A DNA stretch of 29,348 nucleotides from an uncultured Lachnospiraceae bacterium (GTDB taxonomy: Bacteria > Bacillota > Clostridia > Lachnospirales > Lachnospiraceae): assembly GCA_910585715.1 (NCBI GenBank), contig CAJUEX010000047.1, positions 1 through 29,348 of the forward strand, read 5' to 3'. The notes under the pieces were generated by a model. It had not been told where the DNA came from, searched no databases, and saw only the letters and a program-made list of their open reading frames with translations. Below, piece after piece: positions 8,617-15,266 of this stretch. Position 1 is the stretch's first letter. Every line of letters starts with the position of its first letter. The position numbers were made by a program, and so were the translations under genes.

Positions 8617-8673
8617 TTGACTTTTATGTTCGGCAGATGTAGAATATAAACAAAAGTTCGGCAAAAGCCGAAC
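8617..8673 (+). promoter_or_regulatory. Promoter of the second BlaI/BlaR cassette with its own operator
   Basis: TTGACT (8617-8622), 17-bp spacer and TAGAAT (8640-8645) form the promoter. GTTCGGC-AAAA-GCCGAAC (8656-8673) is a perfect 7-bp inverted repeat just downstream. The heptamer GTTCGGC recurs in the spacer (8628-8634), followed after four bases by GTAGAAT, a degenerate second half. Two dyads 28 bp apart over promoter and start region fit binding by the repressor encoded at 8740-9108. The hairpin could also act in the RNA. Confidence 0.6.
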
Positions 8674-8739
8674 AACAGAAATCATGAGAAAAACAAAAAA
8701 ACAGCACAGCAATTCATAACAGTGCAGAAAGGAAGTATG

Positions 8740-9108
8740 ATGGAATACAAAACCTTACCCAATTCAGAACTGGAACTGATGATGATTCTCTGGCAGGCGG
8801 ATGCTCCCATGACAAGAACGGAAATAGAAGAAAAGCTTCCCCAAAAAAGAAAACTTTCCAAAACTACTGTATTGTCCTTTTTGTCCCGACTGGAAGAAAA
8901 GGGATTTGTCCGGGTGGAAAAGGAAGGGCGGAATAACTGTTATTTTCCCATTGTGGAGGAAAAGGATTATCTGGAACAGGAGAGCAGTTCTATTTTAAAG
9001 AGGCTTTACGGCAGCTCCGTTAAGAAGTTTGTAGCAGCTTTATATGATGGGAACAGGCTTTCCAAAGACCAGATAAAGGAGCTTAAGGATTATCTGGACA
9101 GCCTGTAG
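8740..9108 (+). CDS. Second BlaI/MecI-like repressor
   Basis: A 122-residue winged-helix protein of the BlaI/MecI family: LPNSELELMMILWQ at the start, then KLSKTTVLSFLSRLEEKGFVRVEKEGRNN as recognition helix and wing, and a C-terminal dimerisation half (QESSSILKRLYGSSVKKFVAAL). The recognition region differs clearly from that of the repressor at 8052-8438 (KLSKTTVLSFLSRL against TWSPKTIQTLIKRL), in line with the different dyad at its promoter. The frame is open to a GTG at 8722, but AAGGAAG (8729-8735) best serves ATG 8740 or 8737. It ends 12 bases before the M56 protease gene and surely forms an operon with it. Confidence 0.88.
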   Translation: MEYKTLPNSELELMMILWQADAPMTRTEIEEKLPQKRKLSKTTVLSFLSRLEEKGFVRVEKEGRNNCYFPIVEEKDYLEQESSSILKRLYGSSVKKFVAALYDGNRLSKDQIKELKDYLDSL

Positions 9109-9120
9109 GAAGGAGGACTT

Positions 9121-11397
9121 ATGGGGATTTCAATTATAAACGGGGTCTTAAATGGAATTTCAAACGGAATTTTAAGCCTGTTTCTTCAGGTACTAAAAAT
9201 ATCCATATTGTCCGGCGCAGGGATTTTACTCTTATTTGCAATGTCACCTTTGCTTTTAAAGAGGCATACAGTTTTCTGGAGATACCTGCTCTGGGCAGTT
9301 CTTGCCATACGTCTTGTTCTGCCTTTTGATATTTCCATTCCCGGTCAGGCAGTTGTTATTTCTGTTCCGATGGGGATTTGGGCAGGGGAGCAGAATGGGG
9401 CAGCCATACATTCGGAACAAGAGCAATCGCCAGCAGAGAAAAAGCTGTCGGAAGGAACAGAATCGTTGGCAGAGAAAAAACTGCCGGAAGGAATACAATT
9501 GGAGGCAGAGGAAGAGTTGCCGGAAGGAACAGAATCGGTGACAGAGAAAATGTTACCGGCAGAAAACCAATCAGCAACAGAGAAAATGTTGCCGATAGAA
9601 AAACAATCAGCCGAAAGAAGCGTTTCGGTGAAGGAAGAATCAGCAGTGCAGACAGAGGAGCTCGAAACAGAAGTATTTCAGGATAAGAATCTTGGAAAAG
9701 AGAATATTCGGAAAAAGAATGTTCAGACAGAAGATTCCCGGACAGGAGAGCCTAATGCAGCAGAGACAGATGGTACAAAAGCTCTTCATTTGATTTTACA
9801 GTGGGCAGCAGTTTTGTGGGCAGCAGGTGTGACAGCGCTTTTAGTATGGCAGGTTATATGCTACAGAAGCTTTTGCCGAAATCTGGAAAAAACAAAGTCT
9901 TTTCTTACAAACAAAGAGCAGCTTTTTGTATATACTTCTCCCGTCATAAGTGCGCCTATGCTGGTTGGAATCAGAAAGCCGCAGATTCTCCTTCCTTGCA
10001 GGGAATACAGCCGGGAACAGTTAGAGTTTATTTTGCAACATGAATTTATCCACTACAGAAGGAAAGACCTATGGGTAAAGCTTTTGCTGACAGCAGCAGG
10101 AACTGTTCACTGGTTCAATCCCCTTGTGGGGCTTATGGCAGGGCAGGCGGTAAAGGATATGGAGCTTTTATGCGACAGTGATGTAGTAAAAGATTTTACC
10201 AAAGAAGAAAAAAAGCGGTACGGACAGACTCTCCTTGCCTGTGCAGCTAACGGCGGCAGAGCCCATATTTTATGCACCAGTGAATTTTCCAAGGATGGAA
10301 ATATGTTAAAGGAACGGTTTGCCAATATTTTTTCGGCAGGAAAGAAAAGAGGGCTTCTCGCAGCAGCTTTTGGCATTGGGATTCTTTTAGCGGTAAGCCT
10401 GTTTGTGGCATTTGCTACATCTGAGGATGGCTTATCTAAGGATGGCTTTATGGAAAACCCTGCCGGAGAAGATGGAGAAGGCATGAAGTCGGAAAAACAT
10501 ATGGGCGGAAAAATAAATGAGCGGATTCAGGCAGGGGCTTTCGTGCAAAATGAAAAGCTTTCAAAGCTTTCCGGTTTTGTTGCAGAAAAAATGGCAGAAT
10601 TGTCTTCCCATTCCTCTTCCTCCGGTTTAAGAACAATAATGGGAGAGCGGGTAAGCTTTGTGGGAAAAAGATATTTATATCAGGATGAAGAAGGATGGCA
10701 GTATTATCTGGAAGAAGATAAGAATAAGGAAAGTATTCTTTGGGAAACAGCCTCAGCAATCGGCCCCTTGCTTTTGACTAGGTATAAAGGAGAAGAAAGG
10801 CAGGTTTTAGAGGACCTGATATATGAAGATACATGGTGGGAATGTCCGGTGCTTTTTTCAGAAGGCCGCATTGTTTATAAGGCAGCGCCTGCGGCGGACA
10901 TTATCGGAATAAAAGACCCGGTGCTGGTAAGCATTGCCATGGACGGCAGCGACCGGAGGACGGCAGACACGATTTTGTACCACGTCTCTGACGGGCTCTG
11001 CGAAGATGACGGGTGGATTTACTATACCGGATGGACCAATGATAACGAGTTCCCAAAATCACTGTGCCGTATCAGGCCGGATTTTACCGGAGGTCCTCAG
11101 TATGTGGAGGATATTCCGGGGCTTTTATGCGGTGTTATGGACGGGCATGTGTTTTATATGGCTGCAAAAGGAAAAAAGCCCGGCATATGGAAGAGGAATT
11201 TAGCAACGGGAAAAGAATTGATTCATGATAAATGGGGGGAATCGGCAGAAGAGTTTTGCTATTTCCATGCAAGGGAAAAAGAGTATCGGGCAGGGGAGCT
11301 TGGGGAAGAGGAGGTTTCAGGCTGTCAGATTTCGTTTGGCTATGATTATGATGGTGAGCTTAAGGTGAGCGATGTGCCTTTTTATATTGATGATTGA
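9121..11397 (+). CDS. BlaR1-like M56 protease with non-penicillin-binding sensor domain
   Basis: 758 residues. N-terminal membrane segments (about 20-42 and 50-70) are followed by a long charged insert with 12-residue repeats (105-164), a membrane segment (about 225-245), the M56 domain with LQHEFIHYRRKD (HExxH at 307-311) and MELLCDSD, and a last membrane segment (about 411-431). The external part (432-758) has no STYK, SxN or KTG motif. Instead it has repeated phrases of the type GRIVYKA, DGWIYYTG and DGHVFYMAAKGK, each preceding a basic or ligand-like strand, which resembles DUF5050-type beta-propellers. It therefore probably senses something other than beta-lactams by the usual acylation. 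A ribosome site, AGGAAGGAGG, overlaps the end of the repressor gene. I infer regulated proteolysis of the partner repressor. Confidence 0.85.
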   Translation: MGISIINGVLNGISNGILSLFLQVLKISILSGAGILLLFAMSPLLLKRHTVFWRYLLWAVLAIRLVLPFDISIPGQAVVISVPMGIWAGEQNGAAIHSEQEQSPAEKKLSEGTESLAEKKLPEGIQLEAEEELPEGTESVTEKMLPAENQSATEKMLPIEKQSAERSVSVKEESAVQTEELETEVFQDKNLGKENIRKKNVQTEDSRTGEPNAAETDGTKALHLILQWAAVLWAAGVTALLVWQVICYRSFCRNLEKTKSFLTNKEQLFVYTSPVISAPMLVGIRKPQILLPCREYSREQLEFILQHEFIHYRRKDLWVKLLLTAAGTVHWFNPLVGLMAGQAVKDMELLCDSDVVKDFTKEEKKRYGQTLLACAANGGRAHILCTSEFSKDGNMLKERFANIFSAGKKRGLLAAAFGIGILLAVSLFVAFATSEDGLSKDGFMENPAGEDGEGMKSEKHMGGKINERIQAGAFVQNEKLSKLSGFVAEKMAELSSHSSSSGLRTIMGERVSFVGKRYLYQDEEGWQYYLEEDKNKESILWETASAIGPLLLTRYKGEERQVLEDLIYEDTWWECPVLFSEGRIVYKAAPAADIIGIKDPVLVSIAMDGSDRRTADTILYHVSDGLCEDDGWIYYTGWTNDNEFPKSLCRIRPDFTGGPQYVEDIPGLLCGVMDGHVFYMAAKGKKPGIWKRNLATGKELIHDKWGESAEEFCYFHAREKEYRAGELGEEEVSGCQISFGYDYDGELKVSDVPFYIDD
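9433..9612 (+). repeat. Five in-frame 36-bp repeats in the M56 protease gene
   Basis: Five 12-codon units follow one another without gaps (residues 105-164): AEKKLSEGTESL, AEKKLPEGIQLE, AEEELPEGTESV, TEKMLPAENQSA and TEKMLPIEKQSA. The protein segment is very acidic and Glu/Lys/Ser-rich, and lies in the loop between membrane segments 2 and 3. Unit number could vary by slippage between strains. Its function is unknown; a flexible spacer is likely. Confidence 0.8.
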
Positions 11398-11467
11398 GAA
11401 ACAGTGCTGTCAGGAATGGTAAATTGTCAGCACTATGCAAAATGAAATAAATAAGGGAAAGCTGGTG

Positions 11468-11507
11468 ATATGGCAATTTGCAATAATAAGCATATTGCCA
11501 TATTTTT
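11468..11507 (+). terminator. Rho-independent terminator after the second BlaI/BlaR cassette
   Basis: ATATGGCAAT (11468-11477) pairs perfectly with ATTGCCATAT (11494-11503) around a 16-base loop and is followed by TTTT. A second short hairpin, AGTGCTG/CAGCACT (11403-11434), lies just after the stop codon without a T-run. Confidence 0.6.
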
Positions 11508-11591
11508 ATGGAAAAATAAGCGGTTATGTGGTAATGTATAGTGGCAAAGATAATTATTTTAAGGTTGAATTGTCAGAGACAAAATTCCGGA

Positions 11592-11687
11592 AAGACGACA
11601 GTGTTTTTTGAAGAACCCTTTCGGGTGGGTATGTATATGTGTAGTGAAGGAATGCGGGCTGACGATATTGTAGTGATTGAAAGATAA
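11592..11687 (+). pseudogene. YjdF-like (DUF2992) N-terminal fragment
   Basis: A frame of 31 codons begins KTTVFFEEPFRVGMY, which resembles the N-terminus of YjdF/DUF2992 proteins (TVFFE-PFWVG type), then loses similarity and stops at 11685-11687. In another frame just upstream (about 11512-11610) there is protein-like sequence GYVVMYSGKDNYFKVELSE, so a frameshift near 11592 is possible. I take this region as decayed remains. The assignment rests on a short motif only. Confidence 0.3.
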
Positions 11688-11713
11688 GAGAATATGTAAG
11701 AAAAAGGAATATT

Positions 11714-11947
11714 ATGGAATACGACAATACTCTTGGCTACTATGACAGCCATGCGGAACAATTTTATAAAAGCACAGTAAATGTTGAATTTACTGCAATG
11801 CAAGAGCGTTTTTTAGAAAAATTGCCGAAAGGTTCTTATATACTTGATTTTGGCTGTGGCTCCGGACGCGATACAAAATTTTTCCTGGAACAGGAGAAGA
11901 TAGAAACAACAGGCAGTACAAAAGGGAAGATGTATAGAAAGTGTTGA
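11714..11947 (+). pseudogene. Truncated class I SAM-dependent methyltransferase
   Basis: Starts with a good ribosome site (AAAGGA) and MEYDNTLGYYDSHAEQFYKS, then motif I of class I methyltransferases, YILDFGCGSGRDTKFFLEQ (about residues 41-59). Normal members have about 190-250 residues; here the frame diverges after residue 62 and stops at 77, so the acidic motif II and the rest of the Rossmann domain are missing. The following 40 bases lead straight into the promoter of the MATE gene, with no trace of the missing part. I infer a deletion that joined the 5' end of this gene to the MATE upstream region. A stable, active product is unlikely. Confidence 0.7.
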
Positions 11948-11989
11948 AAGAAATATCGTTTCAGCGCATATGTCAAATCAAATTGACTA

Positions 11990-12019
11990 TTGACTTTCTA
12001 AAAAAATTTTTGCTATAAT
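11990..12019 (+). promoter_or_regulatory. Promoter of the MATE gene leader
   Basis: TTGACT (11990-11995), 18-bp spacer, TATAAT (12014-12019). A second TTGACT lies at 11983-11988 but is too far from the -10. Transcription would start a few bases into the structured leader at 12021. Confidence 0.65.
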
Positions 12020-12020
12020 A

Positions 12021-12080
12021 ACCACCGTCGAGTGGCGAAAAGCGTAAATCCAGATAACGGGTTTGCGCTTATTTTTATTG
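12021..12080 (+). ncRNA. Candidate guanidine-IV (mepA) riboswitch with terminator
   Basis: Two hairpins follow the promoter directly. P1 is CCAC-CGTCGA-GTGG (12022-12035). P2 is a 12-pair stem (12040-12051 with 12059-12070, including G-U pairs) around AGATAAC, followed by the T-rich ATTTTTATT (12071-12079), so it is an intrinsic terminator. CCGT of P1 (12025-12028) is complementary to ACGG at the P2 loop (12057-12060), giving a possible loop-loop contact. This layout, and its position before a MATE/MepA-type transporter, match what I recall of the guanidine-IV class, where guanidine binding prevents termination. The class call is from memory, not from a covariance search. Confidence 0.6.
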
Positions 12081-12154
12081 GTTGAAAAACTTGCAAGTAA
12101 CCGTGAAAGCCAGTTCTTTTTATGAAAAAAGTATAGAAAGTGAGAGAAGCAAAG

Positions 12155-13537
12155 ATGAATGACAAAGAAAACAAAATGTCTTTTATGCCGGTAAACAAGC
12201 TGATGATAACCATGGGGATTCCCATGATATTGTCCATGATGCTGCAGGCTGTCTACAATATCGTGGACAGCATTTTTATAGGAGGAATGGAGGAGGTGGG
12301 AGAGCAGGCGCTAAATGCCCTGACTTTGGCTTTTCCTGTGCAGATGCTGATGGTGGCGGTTGGAATCGGCACCGGCGTGGGAATGGGGGCCGTGATTTCC
12401 ATGAGGCTTGGGCAGGAAAACCGGGAGCGTGCCAATAAAACAGCAGGAAACGCATTTTTTCTTGCAGGTATTATATACATTGCATTTCTCCTGTTTGGTG
12501 TGTTGGGGGTAACTGCCTATATACAAAGCCAGACGAACAATAGGATGATAGCGGATATGGCGGTTGGATATCTGAAGATATGCTGCATTTGGTCAATGGG
12601 CATCGTATTTTTTTCCATCTTTGAAAAGCTGCTGCAGGCAACCGGAAAATCACTTTATTCAACCATTGCCCAGGTGGCGGGCGCCATTGTAAATATGATT
12701 TTAGACCCCATACTGATTTATGGCTGGCTGGGATTTCCGGCTCTTGGCGTTCACGGTGCTGCATATGCAACTGTTCTGGGACAGATTGCTTCCCTGATTC
12801 TTGCAGCAGTTTTTCATTTCCGCAAAAACAAAGAAATCACCAACGGACTGGTTTATCTAAAGCCGTCCCTCCGGATTATAAAAGAGATTTATTCCATTGG
12901 GCTTCCGGCAATCATAGCCCAGGCGCTTATGTCGGTTATGACCTATGGACTGAACCGGATTTTTGTACAAATCGATGAGGCAGTGGTAACCGCATATGGG
13001 TTGTTTTATAAAATTCAGCAGTTTATTTTATTTGCGGCATTTGGGCTTCGGGATGCCATCACGCCGATTGTGTCCTTTAATTATGGAAAGCGGGATAAAG
13101 TGCGTATTAACAGCGGAATACGGTACGGGCTTGGCTATACTTTGGCAATGATGCTGATTGGCACGCTTTTTTTAGAGATATTTGCAAAGCCATTTTCTGA
13201 AATGTTCGGTCTGGCAGGAAGCACGGAAGAAATCTGTATCGGAGCCATGCGCATTATTTCCATCAGCTTTGTGTTTGCAGGCGCCAATGTGGCGTTTCAG
13301 GGAATATTCCAGGCATTGGAATCCGGTCTGGAGTCTTTAATTGTTTCAGTATGCAGACAGTTTTTGCTTGTGCTGCCTGTTGCATGGCTGCTTTCTAAAA
13401 TAGCAGTTGAAAATAGGGAGAGGACATGGGTTGTCTGGCTGACCTTTCTGATAGCAGAGGGGATAAGCTGTTTGATTTCAGTTATTTTTATGAAGAGGAT
13501 AGAAAAGAAGAAAATAAGCTCTCTGAAGGTTTCATGA
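12155..13537 (+). CDS. MATE family efflux transporter (MepA-like)
   Basis: A 460-residue polytopic membrane protein with about 12 hydrophobic segments and the internal two-fold layout of MATE exporters. Recognisable features are VNKLMITMGIPMILSMMLQA followed by YNIVDSIFIG at the N-terminus (the MepA-type signature), ALGVHGAAYATVLGQI, and IGLPAIIAQALMSVMTYGLN in the second half. Such proteins export cationic compounds by sodium or proton antiport. The frame is open to GTG 12140; ATG 12155 gives the usual family start, with the purine-rich GAGAGAAG as a weak ribosome site. The leader carries a probable guanidine-IV riboswitch, so guanidinium or a related toxic cation is a likely substrate; that part is inference. 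Confidence 0.9.
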   Translation: MNDKENKMSFMPVNKLMITMGIPMILSMMLQAVYNIVDSIFIGGMEEVGEQALNALTLAFPVQMLMVAVGIGTGVGMGAVISMRLGQENRERANKTAGNAFFLAGIIYIAFLLFGVLGVTAYIQSQTNNRMIADMAVGYLKICCIWSMGIVFFSIFEKLLQATGKSLYSTIAQVAGAIVNMILDPILIYGWLGFPALGVHGAAYATVLGQIASLILAAVFHFRKNKEITNGLVYLKPSLRIIKEIYSIGLPAIIAQALMSVMTYGLNRIFVQIDEAVVTAYGLFYKIQQFILFAAFGLRDAITPIVSFNYGKRDKVRINSGIRYGLGYTLAMMLIGTLFLEIFAKPFSEMFGLAGSTEEICIGAMRIISISFVFAGANVAFQGIFQALESGLESLIVSVCRQFLLVLPVAWLLSKIAVENRERTWVVWLTFLIAEGISCLISVIFMKRIEKKKISSLKVS

Positions 13538-13582
13538 AATTTCGTGCGGATAAGCCGCAAAGTTTTATGAAAAATACTTTTA

Positions 13583-13639
13583 TTGCTGAAAAAATTTTAG
13601 AACTGTTATAATGAACGGAAAGGCGGCTTGTGGTATAAT
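13583..13639 (+). promoter_or_regulatory. Two extended -10 promoters before the GNAT gene
   Basis: TGT-TATAAT (13604-13612) with a weak -35 TTGCTG (13583-13588), and TGG-TATAAT (13631-13639) without a clear -35. Both have the TGn extension that strengthens sigma-A promoters. They lie 126 and more bases before the acetyltransferase start, leaving a leader that contains the short stem CGGCTT/AAGCCG. Confidence 0.5.
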
Positions 13640-13764
13640 AAAAAATAAAGCCGTTCCAGAATGGAAATAAGAGAACATCGCCAATAGCTGCAAGTAAAAA
13701 TCTGATGGAGTCAGGAAACGGCATTTTAATAATTTGGAAAATACAATGCAGGGAGATAAAATTT

Positions 13765-14271
13765 ATGCTAAGATTAAGACCCTACAAGGCCTGCGATGCG
13801 CAGACCATAACAAAATGGCTGAAAAATGAATATGCCTTCCGGCAATGGAGCGCGGACCGTTACGAGAAATACCCCATTCATCCTCAGGACATGAACTCAT
13901 ATTATGACAGAGATAAGGACAATGAAAGAATCTGGGCCATGACGGCATTTGATGAAACAGGCATCATTGGTCATTGCACCATGCGTTTTCCTGATGAAAA
14001 CAGTCTGGAAGAAATTCGGTTAGGCTTTGTGATTGTGGATGATAAGAAACGCAGGAAAGGATACGGAAAGGAAATGCTTTCCATGGCAATACAATATGCT
14101 TTTGATTTCATAAAAGTAAGCAGGATTACCTTAGGAGTCTTTGAAAATAATACGGCGGCGTTTCAATGTTATCGTTCCCTGGGCTTTCAAACTGTTGAAC
14201 TGGAAACGAAAGAAAGCTATCAATGTATGGGAGAAACCTGGAATTGCATTGAAATGGAATTAGTGAAATAA
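13765..14271 (+). CDS. GNAT family N-acetyltransferase (RimJ/RimL type)
   Basis: 168 residues with the GNAT layout: LRLRPYKACDAQTITKWL at the N-terminus, then IRLGFVIVDDKKRRKGYGKEML, whose RRKGYG is the acetyl-CoA pyrophosphate loop (Q/R-x-x-G-x-G/A), and the C-terminal VFENNTAAFQCYRSLGF motif B. The substrate is not evident; RimJ/RimL relatives acetylate protein N-termini or small amines. The frame is open to 13705, but AGGGAG (13750-13755) fits ATG 13765 with nine bases spacing and gives the family start. It has its own probable promoters and is separated by 105 bp from the DUF1349 gene. Confidence 0.88.
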   Translation: MLRLRPYKACDAQTITKWLKNEYAFRQWSADRYEKYPIHPQDMNSYYDRDKDNERIWAMTAFDETGIIGHCTMRFPDENSLEEIRLGFVIVDDKKRRKGYGKEMLSMAIQYAFDFIKVSRITLGVFENNTAAFQCYRSLGFQTVELETKESYQCMGETWNCIEMELVK

Positions 14272-14310
14272 ATTTTTGCTGTTCCTCTTATGAAAAAATA
14301 TAAAGCCGCA

Positions 14311-14350
14311 ATAGATAATTGCCCAAGCAGGATGTTTCGCAATTATCTAT
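14311..14350. repeat. 12-bp perfect inverted repeat before the DUF1349 gene
   Basis: ATAGATAATTGC (14311-14322) and GCAATTATCTAT (14339-14350) are exact complements around a 16-base loop. No T-run follows (ATAAAACCAC), so it is not a standard terminator. It ends 15 bases before the ribosome site of the next gene and could be an operator or an RNA hairpin controlling it. Confidence 0.55.
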
Positions 14351-14376
14351 ATAAAACCACAAAAAAGGAGGATATT

Positions 14377-14985
14377 ATGGATTTACAGACATTGAAATGG
14401 ACAAGAGAACCAAAAGAATACCATATTGACAAAGACAAGGTGGAAATTGTTACAAATCCTCATACGGATTTATGGCAGAGGACCTATTATCATTTTCAAA
14501 ATGACAATGCCCCGGTGCTTCAAATGGAAACAGAAGAAAAATATTTCAGTTTTGTTGTGAAAGCAGAGTTTATGGAAAGTCACCATCGCTTTGACCAGTG
14601 CGGTATTGTCATGTATCTGGACAGTGAAAACTGGCTAAAAGCTTCCGTTGAATATGAAAATGAAAAATACCAGCATTTAGGCAGCGTTGTAACCAATCAG
14701 GGCTATTCAGACTGGGCAACTACGGCAATTGATGCCTCTGTAAAATCCATGTGGTATCGATTTAGCCGCAGAGAAGACGATTATTGTGTGGAATCCTCAA
14801 CGGACGGTATTCATTTTCAACAAATGAGAATCTGCCATATGCAGAAAGGAGCCGGAAAAATTCAATTTGGCATTTATGCCTGCTCCCCGGAAGACTCCTC
14901 CTTTAAGGCAGTTTTTACAAACATGGCAGTCACCCGATGTCAATGGAAAGCGCATAATGGCCAGCAGCCGGATAAAAGTATTTGA
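14377..14985 (+). CDS. DUF1349 family protein (concanavalin-like fold)
   Basis: 202 residues matching the DUF1349 family, which adopts a lectin/glucanase-like beta-sandwich. Supporting segments are HTDLWQRTYYHFQNDNAPVL, FDQCGIVMYLDSENWLKASVEYE, HLGSVVTNQGYSDWAT and WYRFSRREDDY. It has no signal peptide, so it is probably cytoplasmic; a role in sugar or glycan handling is sometimes assumed but unproven. The frame is open to 14290, but AAGGAGG five bases before ATG 14377 settles the start. The hairpin at 14311-14350 occupies the leader. Its stop lies 168 bp before the gap promoter, and no terminator was seen after it. Confidence 0.88.
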   Translation: MDLQTLKWTREPKEYHIDKDKVEIVTNPHTDLWQRTYYHFQNDNAPVLQMETEEKYFSFVVKAEFMESHHRFDQCGIVMYLDSENWLKASVEYENEKYQHLGSVVTNQGYSDWATTAIDASVKSMWYRFSRREDDYCVESSTDGIHFQQMRICHMQKGAGKIQFGIYACSPEDSSFKAVFTNMAVTRCQWKAHNGQQPDKSI

Positions 14986-15153
14986 TTTATCTTTTACAAG
15001 ACATACTGACAAGCCCCCTCAAAAACCTTCACAAACAAGGAATAATTTCCCCTTTATTTGGTAAAATTGTAATAGAAACAGAACCCAATACTCAAAACTC
15101 TATCCAATATCACTTAAAATGAAAGGTTTTAGGAAATATTTTCAAAATACATC

Positions 15154-15206
15154 TTGAAATTTTTGGACAAATTAGGTAAAATAATCCTGCTGACAAAATT
15201 TTGTCA
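15154..15206 (+). promoter_or_regulatory. gap operon promoter with 16-bp palindromic operator
   Basis: TTGAAA (15154-15159), 17-bp spacer, TAAAAT (15177-15182). Immediately downstream is the perfect palindrome TGACAAAATTTTGTCA (15191-15206), placed where a repressor would block transcription. A partial copy, TTGACAGAAT, occurs at 15221-15230. The binding protein is not encoded in the window; CggR- or Rex-like control is conceivable, but the motif does not match the consensus sites I know for either. Confidence 0.55.
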
Positions 15207-15266
15207 ATCTGAAAACGGGATTGACAGAATCATATAAAAAAATTCATTATTTAGGAGGACTAAAAA

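Noticed and set aside
9378..9686. Arg/Gly/Asn-rich frame with repeats (GRNRIVGREK type)
   Set aside because: It is the +1-type shadow of the 36-bp repeat array in the M56 protease gene; the repeat period divisible by three keeps all frames open.
14290..14376. N-terminal extension of the DUF1349 protein from ATG 14290
   Set aside because: The extension is encoded by the perfect inverted repeat, does not match the family, and AAGGAGG directly before ATG 14377 marks the real start.
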